Shown in pieces: positions 9,037 to 17,743 of a stretch of 64,000 nucleotides of DNA. Numbering within the stretch: the first letter of the stretch is position 1; every line of letters begins with the position of its first letter. This DNA is from Allopusillimonas soli (GTDB taxonomy: Bacteria > Pseudomonadota > Gammaproteobacteria > Burkholderiales > Burkholderiaceae_B). The position numbers and the translations under genes are program-made. The DNA lies in NCBI RefSeq assembly GCF_004153445.1, contig NZ_SDQC01000004.1:1-64000 (forward strand), written 5' to 3'. The notes under the pieces were generated by a model that saw only the letters and a program-made list of their open reading frames with translations, had not been told where the DNA came from and did not search any database.

Positions 9037-9201
9037 TCAGGCAGCGGCCAACGAGAGTTGCTGGAACTTGCTGGTTTGCGCTTTGAGAAAAGCTTCGAGT
9101 TCTTTGACAGGCTGGCCCGTTTCGATGGCAGTGGAACTGGCCACTGCACGAATGATGCGCATCTGGAGGGACATTTCTGTGCCAGCGGGTTGAATGTTCA
9201 T
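9037..9201 (-). CDS. Small conserved-looking protein of unknown function
   Basis: This 54-residue protein is convergent with the upstream fic gene and divergent from the nitroreductase. I do not recognise it. It looks like a real short alpha-helical protein: a polar N-terminus followed by a long amphipathic stretch. Residues STAIET approach the Fic-inhibitory motif (S/T)xxxE(G/N), missing only the last position. The start is uncertain: the ATG at 9201 is chosen, an upstream GTG at 9264 would add 21 residues, and no strong Shine-Dalgarno is visible for either. Confidence 0.5.
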   Translation of the reverse strand: MNIQPAGTEMSLQMRIIRAVASSTAIETGQPVKELEAFLKAQTSKFQQLSLAAA

Positions 9202-9352
9202 TGAATGAATTGGATTTTCCACGTTTCGATTATAGTCTTTGCGCACTCGATTAAGAAGTTTCACAGTCTGCCCCGGCCTTGTTTGTTACCCTGAAACCAC
9301 AGGAAAGCAGCCATTCCAGCTTCTTGTATGTATTACAGGGGAAAACAGCCAT

Positions 9353-9976
9353 ATGGATACGATTCAGCATTACACCGATCTAGAGGCAGCCTTGCAAAAG
9401 CTCTTCGAGCAGCGCGCAAGTTGCCGGCGCTACGCATCAATGCCCGTTCCCTTGCGGGCGGTTGACATGATAATGCGCAGTGCGCAGGGGCGAAGGCACG
9501 ATGATGCGGGCCGTTACACGCCGTCCGCTCACGCGCTGTATCCACTTAGACTGTACTTGCTCTCGCGCCGCGTAGCAGGGCTGGAGCGTGGGTTGTATCG
9601 GGTCGATACGGAATCATCGGGTGGTCACGTCAAGCTGGCCGATGCGCCGCCTGTTGGTGCGCTGCTGTCCGCGTCATTGGCCGACGACGCATGTCTGGAG
9701 GAGGCGCCGGCGATTGCGGTGGTGGCGGCGCGAACGGATGAGGCCTTGGCCCATTTCAGCGGCCAGCAGGCGGATGGGTTGCGCGGAGCGCGCTACGTGG
9801 ACGTGGAGGCCGGTGCGGCAGTACAGAATATGTCTCTGTGTGCCGCTGCGCAGGGCCTGGGCGGCGTCCTGGTTATGGGGCTTGATGAGGCCCGTACGGC
9901 ACAGGTGCTGGCCTTGCCGAAAGGCGACGCGATAGTGTGTCTTTACTGTATGGGTCTGCCGGCAAACCAATCTTGA
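9353..9976 (+). CDS. Nitroreductase-family oxidoreductase, SagB-like
   Basis: This 207-residue member of the FMN-dependent nitroreductase superfamily is closest in feel to SagB/ThcOx-type dehydrogenases. It has the N-terminal R-x-S-x-R-R FMN-phosphate region (RASCRRYA, about 20-27), a central SAHALYPLRLY segment, and a C-terminal QNMSLCAAAQGLGGV helix that usually contacts flavin. The ATG at 9353 is preferred; upstream in-frame starts lack support. No peptide-modification partner genes are adjacent, so an azoline-oxidase role is not supported and a general quinone or nitro reductase role is possible. Confidence 0.75.
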   Translation: MDTIQHYTDLEAALQKLFEQRASCRRYASMPVPLRAVDMIMRSAQGRRHDDAGRYTPSAHALYPLRLYLLSRRVAGLERGLYRVDTESSGGHVKLADAPPVGALLSASLADDACLEEAPAIAVVAARTDEALAHFSGQQADGLRGARYVDVEAGAAVQNMSLCAAAQGLGGVLVMGLDEARTAQVLALPKGDAIVCLYCMGLPANQS

Positions 9977-9995
9977 TGCGATGTTGACCTGTTTG

Positions 9996-10856
9996 TCAGG
10001 CAAAGCGGCGCGCTGCGGCAACACAGATTACGACACCGGCGGTGGGCAGGATCATTGTCCAGTCGACGTGCTCGTGCAGTATGAGCGCGGCAAGCATCAA
10101 GCCGAGAAAGGGCTGCAGCAGCTGTAATTGACCAACCGAAGCGATACCGCCGCGTGCCAGCCCGTGATACCAGAAGAAAAAGCCGACCAGCATGCTGAAC
10201 ACCGATACATAGATCAGCCCGAGCCAAGCCGCTGACTGTATACCTTGCCATGTCGCGGGGCGCCAGGCGACGCTCAACCCCAGCATGACAGGCAGGGAAA
10301 GAGCCAATGCCCAGGAAATGACTTGCCAGCCGGCAAAATCGCGCGCCAGGCGGCCGCCTTCAGCATAGCCGTAGCCGCACGTAATGATAGCCGCCAGCAT
10401 GAGCAGGTCTCCCCGAAGCGTGCCTTCGGCATGTTGAGTCAGCGCAAAAGCCACTACGCACAAGCTGCCCAGTATGGTGAAACACCAGAACAGCGGTTTG
10501 GGCCTTTCTCCCGCGCGCAGGACGCCGAAGAACGCCGTGGCCAGCGGCAGCAAGCCGACAAACACCAGGGAGCGGGCCGCCGTGATGGACTCCAGTGCGA
10601 ATGCCGAGAAGAGGGGAAAGCCCACTACCACGCCAAGCGCAACCACAGTCAGCGAGGCAAGGTCTTTCATCTTTGGCCGGCGCGCCCGCAAAAATACCAA
10701 CAGCGCAATACCGAGCAATCCGGCAATGGCCGCACGAGCAGCGGTCAGGAATACAGGATCAAAGCCGGTGATGGCGACCCGCGTGGCGGGAAGCGACCCG
10801 CTGAAAATAGTGACGCCGATCATGCCGTGTATCCACGCACTGGCGGATTTATTCAT
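9996..10856 (-). CDS. EamA/DMT-family inner-membrane transporter
   Basis: This 286-residue, ten-helix drug/metabolite transporter has two EamA repeats. Hydrophobic segments alternate with short polar loops throughout, and the N-terminal repeat begins MIGVTIFSGSLPATRVAI. Such proteins usually export amino acids or metabolites. A GGAG site precedes the ATG. It is divergent from the MocR-type regulator at 11032 across 175 bases containing a clear palindrome, so regulation by that protein, with an amino-acid-like effector, is a reasonable inference. Confidence 0.88.
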   Translation of the reverse strand: MNKSASAWIHGMIGVTIFSGSLPATRVAITGFDPVFLTAARAAIAGLLGIALLVFLRARRPKMKDLASLTVVALGVVVGFPLFSAFALESITAARSLVFVGLLPLATAFFGVLRAGERPKPLFWCFTILGSLCVVAFALTQHAEGTLRGDLLMLAAIITCGYGYAEGGRLARDFAGWQVISWALALSLPVMLGLSVAWRPATWQGIQSAAWLGLIYVSVFSMLVGFFFWYHGLARGGIASVGQLQLLQPFLGLMLAALILHEHVDWTMILPTAGVVICVAAARRFA

Positions 10857-10969
10857 CAGATGCTCCGGTAACCGCGGGCCATGCGCAGTCAGTCATTGAA
10901 AATCCGGGGGCGGTGTGCTTCCCTGCGGACAAGTGTGGATGTACTTATTGTGCAAACCGGAGGATAGTG

Positions 10970-10992
10970 TGTACATACACAATATATGTACA
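10970..10992. promoter_or_regulatory. Palindromic operator between EamA and MocR genes
   Basis: A perfect inverted repeat, TGTACAT-N9-ATGTACA, lies in the divergent intergenic region. Further GTAC-containing half-sites occur nearby (GATGTACTT near 10939, AGTACACAT just before the MocR ATG). It is probably the autoregulatory and target operator of the MocR protein. Confidence 0.7.
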
Positions 10993-11031
10993 ATCTGATG
11001 AAACTGTACCGGTATAAATTCAAGTACACAT

Positions 11032-12477
11032 ATGGCCTTCAAATTGCCGATACGCGGTGAGCCCAGTCACACCCTCACTGCCCAGGTCGCCGGACATATC
11101 AAGCAGCACATTGCCACGCGGCAACTGGCTGTCGGCATGCGGTTGCCCTCTATTCGAGGCCTGGCCGAGGCCATGGCTGTTTCGCGGTCAACGGTCATAG
11201 AAGCTTACGACCGCTTGGCGGCTGAAGGATTGATCCGTGCACGGCAAGGTTCCGGATTCTATGTCTGTCCAATGCCACAGCCTTTATCCCTAGCGGATAT
11301 CGGCCCCAGGCTTGATCGTGAAGTCGATCCGTTCTGGGTGGCGCACCAGGCCCTGGCCGGAGGAGGCGGGCTGCTCAAGCCGGGCTGCGGCTGGCTGCCG
11401 CCAGAGTGGCTGGCGCAGGACAGCCTGCGGCGCGCCTTGCGGTCTATTGCGCGATCCGACGCGACGGAGTTGGCCGACTATGCCTCCCCATTGGGCCTGG
11501 GAAATCTGCGGCAGTGGATAGCCCGCCGTCTTGCCGATTTTTCCCTTGAAGCGAGTCCCGATCAGATACTGCTCACCGACTCGGGCACGCAGGCGCTGGA
11601 CCTCGTCTGCCGTTTTCTGATCGAAGCGGGCGATACGGTACTGGTGGATGATCCTTGTTATTACAATTTCCATGCCCTATTGCGCGCACATCGCGCCAAA
11701 GTGGTGAGCGTGCCTTACACGCCCAACGGGCCGGACATTGCATCTTTCGAGCGCGTTTTGCGCGAGCACGCGCCGCGTCTTTATCTGACTAATTCCGTGC
11801 TGCACAATCCCACAGGTTCAAGTCTTGCGCCGGCGGTTGCGCATCAGGTGCTGCGCCTGGCCGAGCAGCATGCGCTTACCATTGTTGAGGACGACGTATT
11901 CGCCGATTTCGAGAGAGATCACGCAACGCGGTTGGCGGCATTCGACGGGTTGAAACATGTCGTGCATATCAGCAGTTTTTCAAAAATGCTGTCCGCATCT
12001 GTACGCTGCGGCTATATTGCCGCACGGCCGGATTGGATTGCCGCGCTCTCCGATCTCAAGATCGCAACCACTTTTGGCGGCAGCCGCATGTCGGCATTGC
12101 TTGTGTATCGCATGCTGAACGACGGCAGCTACCGGCGCCATTGCGAAACCCTGCGCAACAGGTTGGCGCGCGCCATGGGCCCGGTTGCTGCAAACCTGCG
12201 ACGCCTGGGCATGAAGCCATGGATCATGCCGCGCGCGGGCATGTTTCTATGGTGCGAGCTGCCGCGAGGCATGAACGCCACCGAGATTGCGCGCGCCGCG
12301 CTTGCCAGGGATATTGTGCTGGCGCCCGGCAATGTATTCAGCATGTCTGGCTCGGCGGCCAATTTTCTGCGCTTCAATGTGGCGCAATCGCAGGACAGGC
12401 GTTTATACAGTGTTCTTGCGGACCTGCTGGTCAAGCCAGGCCGCAGAAAGACGCAGCAGGAATCAATGGCGGAATGA
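11032..12477 (+). CDS. MocR/PdxR-type GntR regulator with aminotransferase domain
   Basis: This 481-residue fusion has an N-terminal GntR winged helix (about 10-80, including LPSIRGLAEAMAVSRSTVIEAYDRL) joined to a fold-type I aminotransferase domain that binds PLP and senses amino-acid-like ligands. Visible are the NPTG motif (HNPTGSSLA), VEDDVFADFE and the PLP-lysine region SSFSKMLSASVRCGYI. There is no clear Shine-Dalgarno; the ATG directly follows the GTACACAT half-site, so the mRNA may be nearly leaderless. It is divergent from the EamA transporter. Its 3' end overlaps the convergent ChaN gene by 15 bases. Confidence 0.92.
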   Translation: MAFKLPIRGEPSHTLTAQVAGHIKQHIATRQLAVGMRLPSIRGLAEAMAVSRSTVIEAYDRLAAEGLIRARQGSGFYVCPMPQPLSLADIGPRLDREVDPFWVAHQALAGGGGLLKPGCGWLPPEWLAQDSLRRALRSIARSDATELADYASPLGLGNLRQWIARRLADFSLEASPDQILLTDSGTQALDLVCRFLIEAGDTVLVDDPCYYNFHALLRAHRAKVVSVPYTPNGPDIASFERVLREHAPRLYLTNSVLHNPTGSSLAPAVAHQVLRLAEQHALTIVEDDVFADFERDHATRLAAFDGLKHVVHISSFSKMLSASVRCGYIAARPDWIAALSDLKIATTFGGSRMSALLVYRMLNDGSYRRHCETLRNRLARAMGPVAANLRRLGMKPWIMPRAGMFLWCELPRGMNATEIARAALARDIVLAPGNVFSMSGSAANFLRFNVAQSQDRRLYSVLADLLVKPGRRKTQQESMAE

Positions 12478-13365
12478 TTTGCCGCTGATGCCAGCGCACG
12501 GGTCTGTTCGGTCGGCGGTGGGCACAACAAAATTGCGATCGTACGCCATGGTTGTTGCAGGCGCTTCAGTAATGCCGACCGAAAGGCTGTCCATGCCGGT
12601 CAGCATGCGCGGCACGCCCAGGTCGCGGCGAACATGACCGTTTCCGGCAAGCAGGGCCACAGGCTGCAGGGGCTTGCCCGCACCCGTTCCATTGCGCGCT
12701 GCCTTGCGCACGATACCGCTCATGACGGCATCGCGCGCGATCTGCGCGGTCGCCATGCCCTCGTGCAGGCTCTTGGGAAGCATGCCGCAGTGCGACTGCA
12801 CCACCTCGTCAATCTGGCCTTGAAGCAGCGCGGGATCGGGCCCATGCGACAGGCCAAGGGCGGCTATCGTTTGTTGATCGAATACTGCCGAAAGGCCGCC
12901 CCGCATGACGCGCCCGGCATCCTTGCGTGACAGATTGGCGGCCCAGAGCGGCAAGTGGTATTGGAGAGCCAGGGAAATGACGGGCTTGTAGTAATCCCAA
13001 TGCCAATGGCTCTTCCCGGGTGCTGCGGTTCGAATGACGCAATCCGCGTCCTGGCAAGACTGCATGGCCGCACTGAGCTGCGCCTGATGCTCGCGGTCAA
13101 ATTGTTCCATGACAATAGCGGGACGCCAACCGTTCTTAATGGCAATCTCCATGGCCTGCCAGCGCAGGCGGTGCCCGTCTGGATTATCATGCACTTCGCC
13201 GAGCAACACCACCTGATGTTGCGGCAGAAGCTGCGCCAATGAAGAGGCCTTGCCGCCAGCATCCGCGACGGCGTTGGAAGGCGAGGACATTGAGCACGCG
13301 GTCAATAGCGCGGCTGGCGTCATGCCGAGCTGCATACGGAACGGGGTGCGGCCAAGCGTATTCAT
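12463..13365 (-). CDS. ChaN-family haem/iron-associated lipoprotein
   Basis: The 300-residue protein matches the ChaN (DUF399, erythromycin-esterase-like/Tiki) family, whose Campylobacter member binds haem at the outer membrane. The core motif VVLLGEVHDNPDGH lies near residues 50-65, and VMEQFD and LLAGNGHVRRDLGVP are family signatures. The N-terminus ends in a lipobox-like LLTAC, indicating lipidation. The ATG at 13365 has GGAG seven bases upstream and is preferred over one four codons earlier. It fits the iron/haem theme of other genes in the window but is not in an iron operon. Confidence 0.82.
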   Translation of the reverse strand: MNTLGRTPFRMQLGMTPAALLTACSMSSPSNAVADAGGKASSLAQLLPQHQVVLLGEVHDNPDGHRLRWQAMEIAIKNGWRPAIVMEQFDREHQAQLSAAMQSCQDADCVIRTAAPGKSHWHWDYYKPVISLALQYHLPLWAANLSRKDAGRVMRGGLSAVFDQQTIAALGLSHGPDPALLQGQIDEVVQSHCGMLPKSLHEGMATAQIARDAVMSGIVRKAARNGTGAGKPLQPVALLAGNGHVRRDLGVPRMLTGMDSLSVGITEAPATTMAYDRNFVVPTADRTDPCAGISGKSFRH

Positions 13366-13458
13366 TGAGAACTCCATTCGGGACCTGTCGCGCGGGTTTG
13401 CGGCAACGTGGCGCGGGCACGGCGACGTTGCGTGCTCGGCCAGCCTGTACAGGCTCCG

Positions 13459-13995
13459 TCAGCCAGCGAATCCACCATCGTCGAGAAAGGCTTGCTCTTG
13501 CGGCGTGGTGTCGCGCCCGAGTATCGCATTGCGGTGGGGAAAGCGGCCGAACAGTTCAATGATGCGTAGATGTTCTCGCGCATGGTGCAGCCAAGGGTCG
13601 CCGATGCGTTGATTCAGTGCCAGGGCCCTGTGCTGATCTTCCATATTCTCGGAATGCGACAAGGGAAGGTAGCAGAATACACGCAGCTCCAGCGGCAGCT
13701 GGCCGTCCAGGTCCGCATCAAGCAGGATGCGCGCGTAGCGGCGGGCAAGAGGATCCGTGGCATACATATGACCCGTGCCGCGAAAGGCATTGCGTGGGAA
13801 CTGGTCGAGGAGAATCATGAGGGCCAGCGCCCCTTCCGGGCTTTCCAGCCAGTCTTCCAGTTCCCGGCGGGCGGCCGCCATATGCAGATCCAGAAAGTCG
13901 GCGCGAAACCGGGCATCGAACGCGGTGTCTTTCTCAAACCATTTTTCAGGGCCGGCATCGCGCCAGAAGGTTACGACGTTGTTTGCGTTCTGCAT
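13459..13995 (-). CDS. DUF924 family protein
   Basis: The 178-residue protein has the DUF924 hallmarks: an N-terminal FWRDAGPEKWFEKD segment, LILLDQFPRNAFRGT in the middle and RFPHRNAILGR near the C-terminus. The family is a mainly helical, TPR-like fold of unknown biochemical role, widespread in proteobacteria and plants. It is transcribed in the same direction as ChaN, 93 bases upstream of it. GGAG lies about ten bases before the ATG. No function is proposed. Confidence 0.88.
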   Translation of the reverse strand: MQNANNVVTFWRDAGPEKWFEKDTAFDARFRADFLDLHMAAARRELEDWLESPEGALALMILLDQFPRNAFRGTGHMYATDPLARRYARILLDADLDGQLPLELRVFCYLPLSHSENMEDQHRALALNQRIGDPWLHHAREHLRIIELFGRFPHRNAILGRDTTPQEQAFLDDGGFAG

Positions 13996-14092
13996 GATGA
14001 AAAAAGCTCCTTGGGCTTGCTTCGTGCGCTGTTAGCATACCTCATGGTTGTGAGCTGTCGCCATGACGTGCTGTATGCGCGATAATTCCTCC

Positions 14093-14434
14093 ATGTCGCT
14101 TGCTCTCGCCTATACCTATCTGATCGTCGCCATCGTTGCCGAGGTCATCGGCACGACCGCCTTGAAGGCGTCCGCAGGCTTCACGCGGCTCTGGCCGAGC
14201 CTGCTTACAGCCGCGTCCTATGCCCTGGCGTTCTATCTGTTGGCGCTGACGCTCCGGGTACTGCCCACGGGCATTGCCTATGCGATCTGGTCCGGCGTTG
14301 GGATCGTGCTTGTGTCGCTGGCCAGCTGGTTCGTCTACAGGCAGGCGCTGGATTTCGCCGCCATGCTGGGCATGGGCCTGATCATTGCCGGCGTCGTCGT
14401 GTTGAACTTGTTCTCAAAAAGCGTTGGACATTGA
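14093..14434 (+). CDS. Small multidrug resistance (SMR) family protein, EmrE/QacE type
   Basis: This 113-residue, four-helix inner-membrane protein belongs to the SMR family, whose members work as antiparallel dimers exchanging protons for cationic substrates. The first helix contains the essential glutamate in IVAEVIGTTALKAS, matching Glu14 of EmrE. The third helix carries GIAYAIWSGVG, as in EmrE/QacE. The ATG at 14093 gives the usual SMR N-terminus; another at 14063 would add ten residues. Substrate class (quaternary ammonium, guanidinium) cannot be told from sequence; no riboswitch is visible upstream. Confidence 0.9.
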   Translation: MSLALAYTYLIVAIVAEVIGTTALKASAGFTRLWPSLLTAASYALAFYLLALTLRVLPTGIAYAIWSGVGIVLVSLASWFVYRQALDFAAMLGMGLIIAGVVVLNLFSKSVGH

Positions 14435-14478
14435 GGCTGCCCAAGCGCTTCTCATCTGACTTGCAGGGAGACAGGCCC

Positions 14479-14928
14479 ATGGTTTCACCTGAGACACCAT
14501 CAGCGAGCATATCCGCACAGCGACCGGTCGCTGCCGTCATCGCAGTGGTCGAGCGCCAGGGCCATTTATTGCTGGTCAGGCGCGGCAACGCGCCCGATGT
14601 AGGCCGTTGGGGATTTCCGGGAGGAAAGATAGAGTTTGGTGAAACCGTCTTTGAAGCCGTCGTGCGGGAGCTGCGGGAAGAAACCGGTGTGCGGGGCCAG
14701 GCGCTTTACACGATGGATTCCGTGGATGTGTTGGTGCCGGGAAAGGGCCGGCTGGCGCGTCACCATTATGTACTGATCGCCGTTAAATGCCGCTGGCTGT
14801 CCGGAGAACCCGTGGCGGCCGATGATGCCCTGGAAGCGCGCTGGTTCACGCCAATGGAGCTGGGAAGCGGCCAGTGGGACCTCAGTGACCGGGTCATGGA
14901 CATAACCCGGCAGGCCTTGCAGCCATAA
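14479..14928 (+). CDS. Nudix hydrolase
   Basis: The 149-residue protein has a complete Nudix box: GGKIEFGETVFEAVVREL continuing into REETGV, with the metal-binding glutamates in place. Such enzymes cleave nucleoside diphosphate-linked compounds. The preceding WGFPGGKIE stretch is typical of ADP-ribose/NADH-type or MutT-like members; the substrate is not predictable. The ATG at 14479 has AGGGAG eight bases upstream; a TTG overlapping the SMR stop is a less likely start. It follows the SMR gene closely and may be co-transcribed. Confidence 0.9.
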   Translation: MVSPETPSASISAQRPVAAVIAVVERQGHLLLVRRGNAPDVGRWGFPGGKIEFGETVFEAVVRELREETGVRGQALYTMDSVDVLVPGKGRLARHHYVLIAVKCRWLSGEPVAADDALEARWFTPMELGSGQWDLSDRVMDITRQALQP

Positions 14929-14954
14929 AGATACACCCGAGCTTTCCGTCCGTG

Positions 14955-15587
14955 CTAGCGCTGCCCGATCTGCCACCAATCGGCCATGCCTGCCCGTTCC
15001 CATTGGCGGTGTACATAGCGGCGAATCTTGTCCGGGACGCTGTCGCCATTGGCTACCAGACGATTCAGCATGACCGCCAGATCCGTATCGGCAATACACC
15101 ATGCGCCAAACAAGGGATCGCCTTCGTTGTCGATAAGCCGGCCGGCTGCCGCCAGAAGCTTGTCAGCGTCTTGTTGGGCCTGCGGTGACAGGGGCGCGGG
15201 CCTGCGCTCGCCATGAAAAATCCACGTGGGGCGCTCGCTGCGCAGTGCCGCCATGTCGCTGCGTATCCATGCCTGGATTTGCCTGGCCATGGCGCGCTGC
15301 TGGATATCTTGCGGCAGCGCGCAAGGGAACTGTGGCGGCGGGAAAGCCTCTTCCAGGTATTCGACTATGGCCGACGATTCCGACAGAGAAAAGTCGCCAT
15401 GAACCAGGGTTGGCACACGCGCCGTAATCGACAGGCGCGTGTAATCCTGAGTGTGATGCGCGCCGGCACCCAGGTCGGTTTCCACCATATCGAACAGCAG
15501 GCCTTTCTCCATGAGCGTTGCATAGGCGGACAGGGCATAGGGACTGGCATGGTTGCTATCGACGTACAGCACGATGTTGGCTTTCAT
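14955..15587 (-). CDS. yfcF: Glutathione S-transferase, YfcF type
   Basis: The 210-residue protein aligns by eye along its whole length with E. coli YfcF, a glutathione S-transferase/peroxidase. The N-terminal thioredoxin fold has SPYALSAYATLMEKGL, the RVPTLV cis-proline motif and the glutathione-contact motif SLSESSAIVEYLE. The helical C-terminal domain has ARQIQAWIRSDM and WCIADTDLAVMLNRL. A GGAG site precedes the ATG. It is convergent with the Nudix gene with only 26 bases between stops. Confidence 0.9.
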   Translation of the reverse strand: MKANIVLYVDSNHASPYALSAYATLMEKGLLFDMVETDLGAGAHHTQDYTRLSITARVPTLVHGDFSLSESSAIVEYLEEAFPPPQFPCALPQDIQQRAMARQIQAWIRSDMAALRSERPTWIFHGERRPAPLSPQAQQDADKLLAAAGRLIDNEGDPLFGAWCIADTDLAVMLNRLVANGDSVPDKIRRYVHRQWERAGMADWWQIGQR

Positions 15588-15675
15588 CGGATGCTCCGTA
15601 TTCGAACGTTGATGACGAGGCTAGGCGAGGCGCGGCCCGGGTCGCGCAAGACGCACCCCGAGCCCTGGCGTCATT

Positions 15676-16539
15676 TTAAATGATTCCTTTCCGGCCTAGC
15701 ACCATCCACAAACCGCAGAGAATGCCGGCCATGCCGATGAGCCCATAGGTGGACAGGGCATTGCCGAACACGAGGAAATCCAGCAGCACGGTCACCAGTG
15801 GAACAAGGTAGAAGAGGCTGGTGACATTGACGAGGTTGCCGCCACGTATCATGCGGTACAGCAGCAATTGCGCCGCCACGGATATGCCTAGCCCCAGCCA
15901 CAACAGCGGTATCACAAAGCCCGGTTGCCAGCTTGCCTCGAAAGGCATGAACGGCGCGCAGACGAGAGACAGCACAAGGCTGACCACATATTGCAGCGGT
16001 AAAACGTCTGTCGGCGCCTGCTGAATGCGTTTCTGCAACAAGGATCCGCTGGTAATGCAGGCGAGTGCACACAGCGCCAACAGTATCCCCGTGACCGAAA
16101 ATCGCGCCAGCACGACGCTCTGCCACACGACCAGTGCCAGGCCGGCAAGCGCCAGCAGGAGGCCGGCCAGGCGCGACGGAGAGTAGCGGCGCTCTGTCAG
16201 CAGCAAGGTCAGTACGGGCTGCACACCCAGCAGCGTTGACATGACGCCGGGCGTTACGCCGTGATCCATGGCCAGCAGATAGCATAACGAATAAAGGCCT
16301 ATGAGCAGCGCGCCGGCCAATACCACCTGCAGCCGCGTGCCCGGCGCTGGCAGCCAGCGACCGCGACGCAGGCGCAGGGCGGACAGCACGCATAGTGCGA
16401 GAGAGAAGCGCAGCACGAGGAAAGCCAGCGGCGAACCGTTGTCCAGACCCCAGCGCGTGAAGAGCGGGGCGCTGCCCCAAAGCAGGACGAACAGGGCGAT
16501 GGTGGATGCCATGCGCCATGACGTGTGTTTGTAAGTCAT
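15676..16539 (-). CDS. EamA/DMT-family inner-membrane transporter
   Basis: A second EamA-type transporter of 287 residues with ten predicted helices in two repeats (first begins ALFVLLWGSAPLFTRWGLDN). It is not closely similar to the one at 9996. It follows the siderophore-interaction gene by about 380 bases on the same strand; with that gap, co-transcription is uncertain. Substrate unknown. Confidence 0.87.
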   Translation of the reverse strand: MTYKHTSWRMASTIALFVLLWGSAPLFTRWGLDNGSPLAFLVLRFSLALCVLSALRLRRGRWLPAPGTRLQVVLAGALLIGLYSLCYLLAMDHGVTPGVMSTLLGVQPVLTLLLTERRYSPSRLAGLLLALAGLALVVWQSVVLARFSVTGILLALCALACITSGSLLQKRIQQAPTDVLPLQYVVSLVLSLVCAPFMPFEASWQPGFVIPLLWLGLGISVAAQLLLYRMIRGGNLVNVTSLFYLVPLVTVLLDFLVFGNALSTYGLIGMAGILCGLWMVLGRKGII

Positions 16540-16915
16540 GATGTTTACTCATCTGTCGATGCATTTGAACGGCAGCAGCCCTCCGCAGGCACAGTAAGCC
16601 CATGGAAAGAAACTGAAGCCAGGAAACCGGCTGGAGATCAGCCTGCCACGACGACTGCGGCAACGCCGACAGGCGGCGCGCAGACGATCGTCGGCGGAGC
16701 GACAGATGAAACTGGCGGGGGAATTTGCGCGCACGCGCGCCGGCCCGCCCGAAGCGGCAGCCAAGATTGCGAATGTGCGCGTGCGTTCATGATGAGGTGT
16801 CGTTGTTCGGGACAACCGGCGAGTGCCGGATGGAAAATACTATATCACGTTTGAGACCCGGCCAAGATCGCAAGAATGCGGGCGGTGTATGACATGCAGG
16901 GCTTGCTGTCGCGGC
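16540..16915. other. Intergenic region without a supported gene
   Basis: An 88-codon minus-strand open frame (16549-16815) is arginine-rich with scattered cysteines (C-x-C-G near the end) and resembles no family I know; it probably reflects GC-rich composition. No terminator or operator stands out. Confidence 0.5.
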
Positions 16916-17743
16916 TCAGTCGGAAATGGTTTCATGCACGCCGCTGGCGCCTTGGCGCCAGTAGCTGGCGGCGCGAATGTGTTGTTTGTCGATGCCGCAT
17001 TCCTCTACCAGGTACGCGCGAATGCTGCGCACGACGGCGGATTCGCCCGCCGCCCACACATAGCCTTCGCCCTCGGGCAACTGCAGGCGCCGCACCACGC
17101 GCTCCATGACGGACATGCCGCCTGTATATCCCGCGCCGCGATAGGCCCAGTGGATGGTGGGATCGCTGTGTGTGGCTAATGGTATGCGGGCGTCGGGATG
17201 GCGTGTTTCCAGCACGGCCAGAATCCGAGCCTCTTCGGGCAGCGCTTCGAGGCGACGCGCCACGGCTGGCAATGCTGTCTCGTCTCCGATCAACAGGTGC
17301 CAGTCGTAATCGTGGGGAATGATGAAAGAGCCGCGGGGGCCGCCTATGCCCACGGTCTGGCCGGGACGTGCCTGGGCCGCCCAGCTAGCGCCTGGCCCAT
17401 GCCCGTGGAGCACGAAATCAATATCCAGTTCGAGTTTCTGTGCATCGAAACGGCGCGGCGTGTAATCGCGACTGACAGGACGGGGTTGTCCTTCGGGGAA
17501 TACGAGGCCCTTGGGGCCCAGTTCGGGCAGCACCAGGCCGTCTTGAATGGATGGCGGCAGAAAGATCTTGACGTGATCATCAAACCCGGGGCTGATGAAA
17601 TCGTGCAGATCGGGGCCGGTGAAGGTAATGCGCAGCAGGTAGGGGTTCAGTGACGCGACGCGTTTTACCTGTAGAACGCGTATCTTGAGTGGGTGCATGA
17701 CCTTGCGCACGATGCGTTGATCTTGCTGGACGGATGTTGTCAT
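16916..17743 (-). CDS. Siderophore-interacting protein / ferric-chelate reductase, YqjH/ViuB type
   Basis: This cytoplasmic flavoprotein uses NAD(P)H to reduce ferric siderophores and release iron. The 275-residue protein has the SIP FAD-binding region (SRDYTPRRF, about 104-112), the PGQTVGIGGPRGSF loop, a LLIGDETALPAVARRLE nucleotide-binding segment, and a C-terminal WAAGESAVVRSIR motif. Its ATG overlaps the stop of the PadR regulator by four bases (ATGA), so the two are translationally coupled, like the yqjI-yqjH pair of enterobacteria. Confidence 0.93.
   Translation of the reverse strand: MTTSVQQDQRIVRKVMHPLKIRVLQVKRVASLNPYLLRITFTGPDLHDFISPGFDDHVKIFLPPSIQDGLVLPELGPKGLVFPEGQPRPVSRDYTPRRFDAQKLELDIDFVLHGHGPGASWAAQARPGQTVGIGGPRGSFIIPHDYDWHLLIGDETALPAVARRLEALPEEARILAVLETRHPDARIPLATHSDPTIHWAYRGAGYTGGMSVMERVVRRLQLPEGEGYVWAAGESAVVRSIRAYLVEECGIDKQHIRAASYWRQGASGVHETISD

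Noticed and set aside
16549-16815. 88-codon minus-strand frame with Cys-x-Cys
   Set aside because: Arginine-rich low-complexity content, no family resemblance and no clear ribosome site; left as unsupported.
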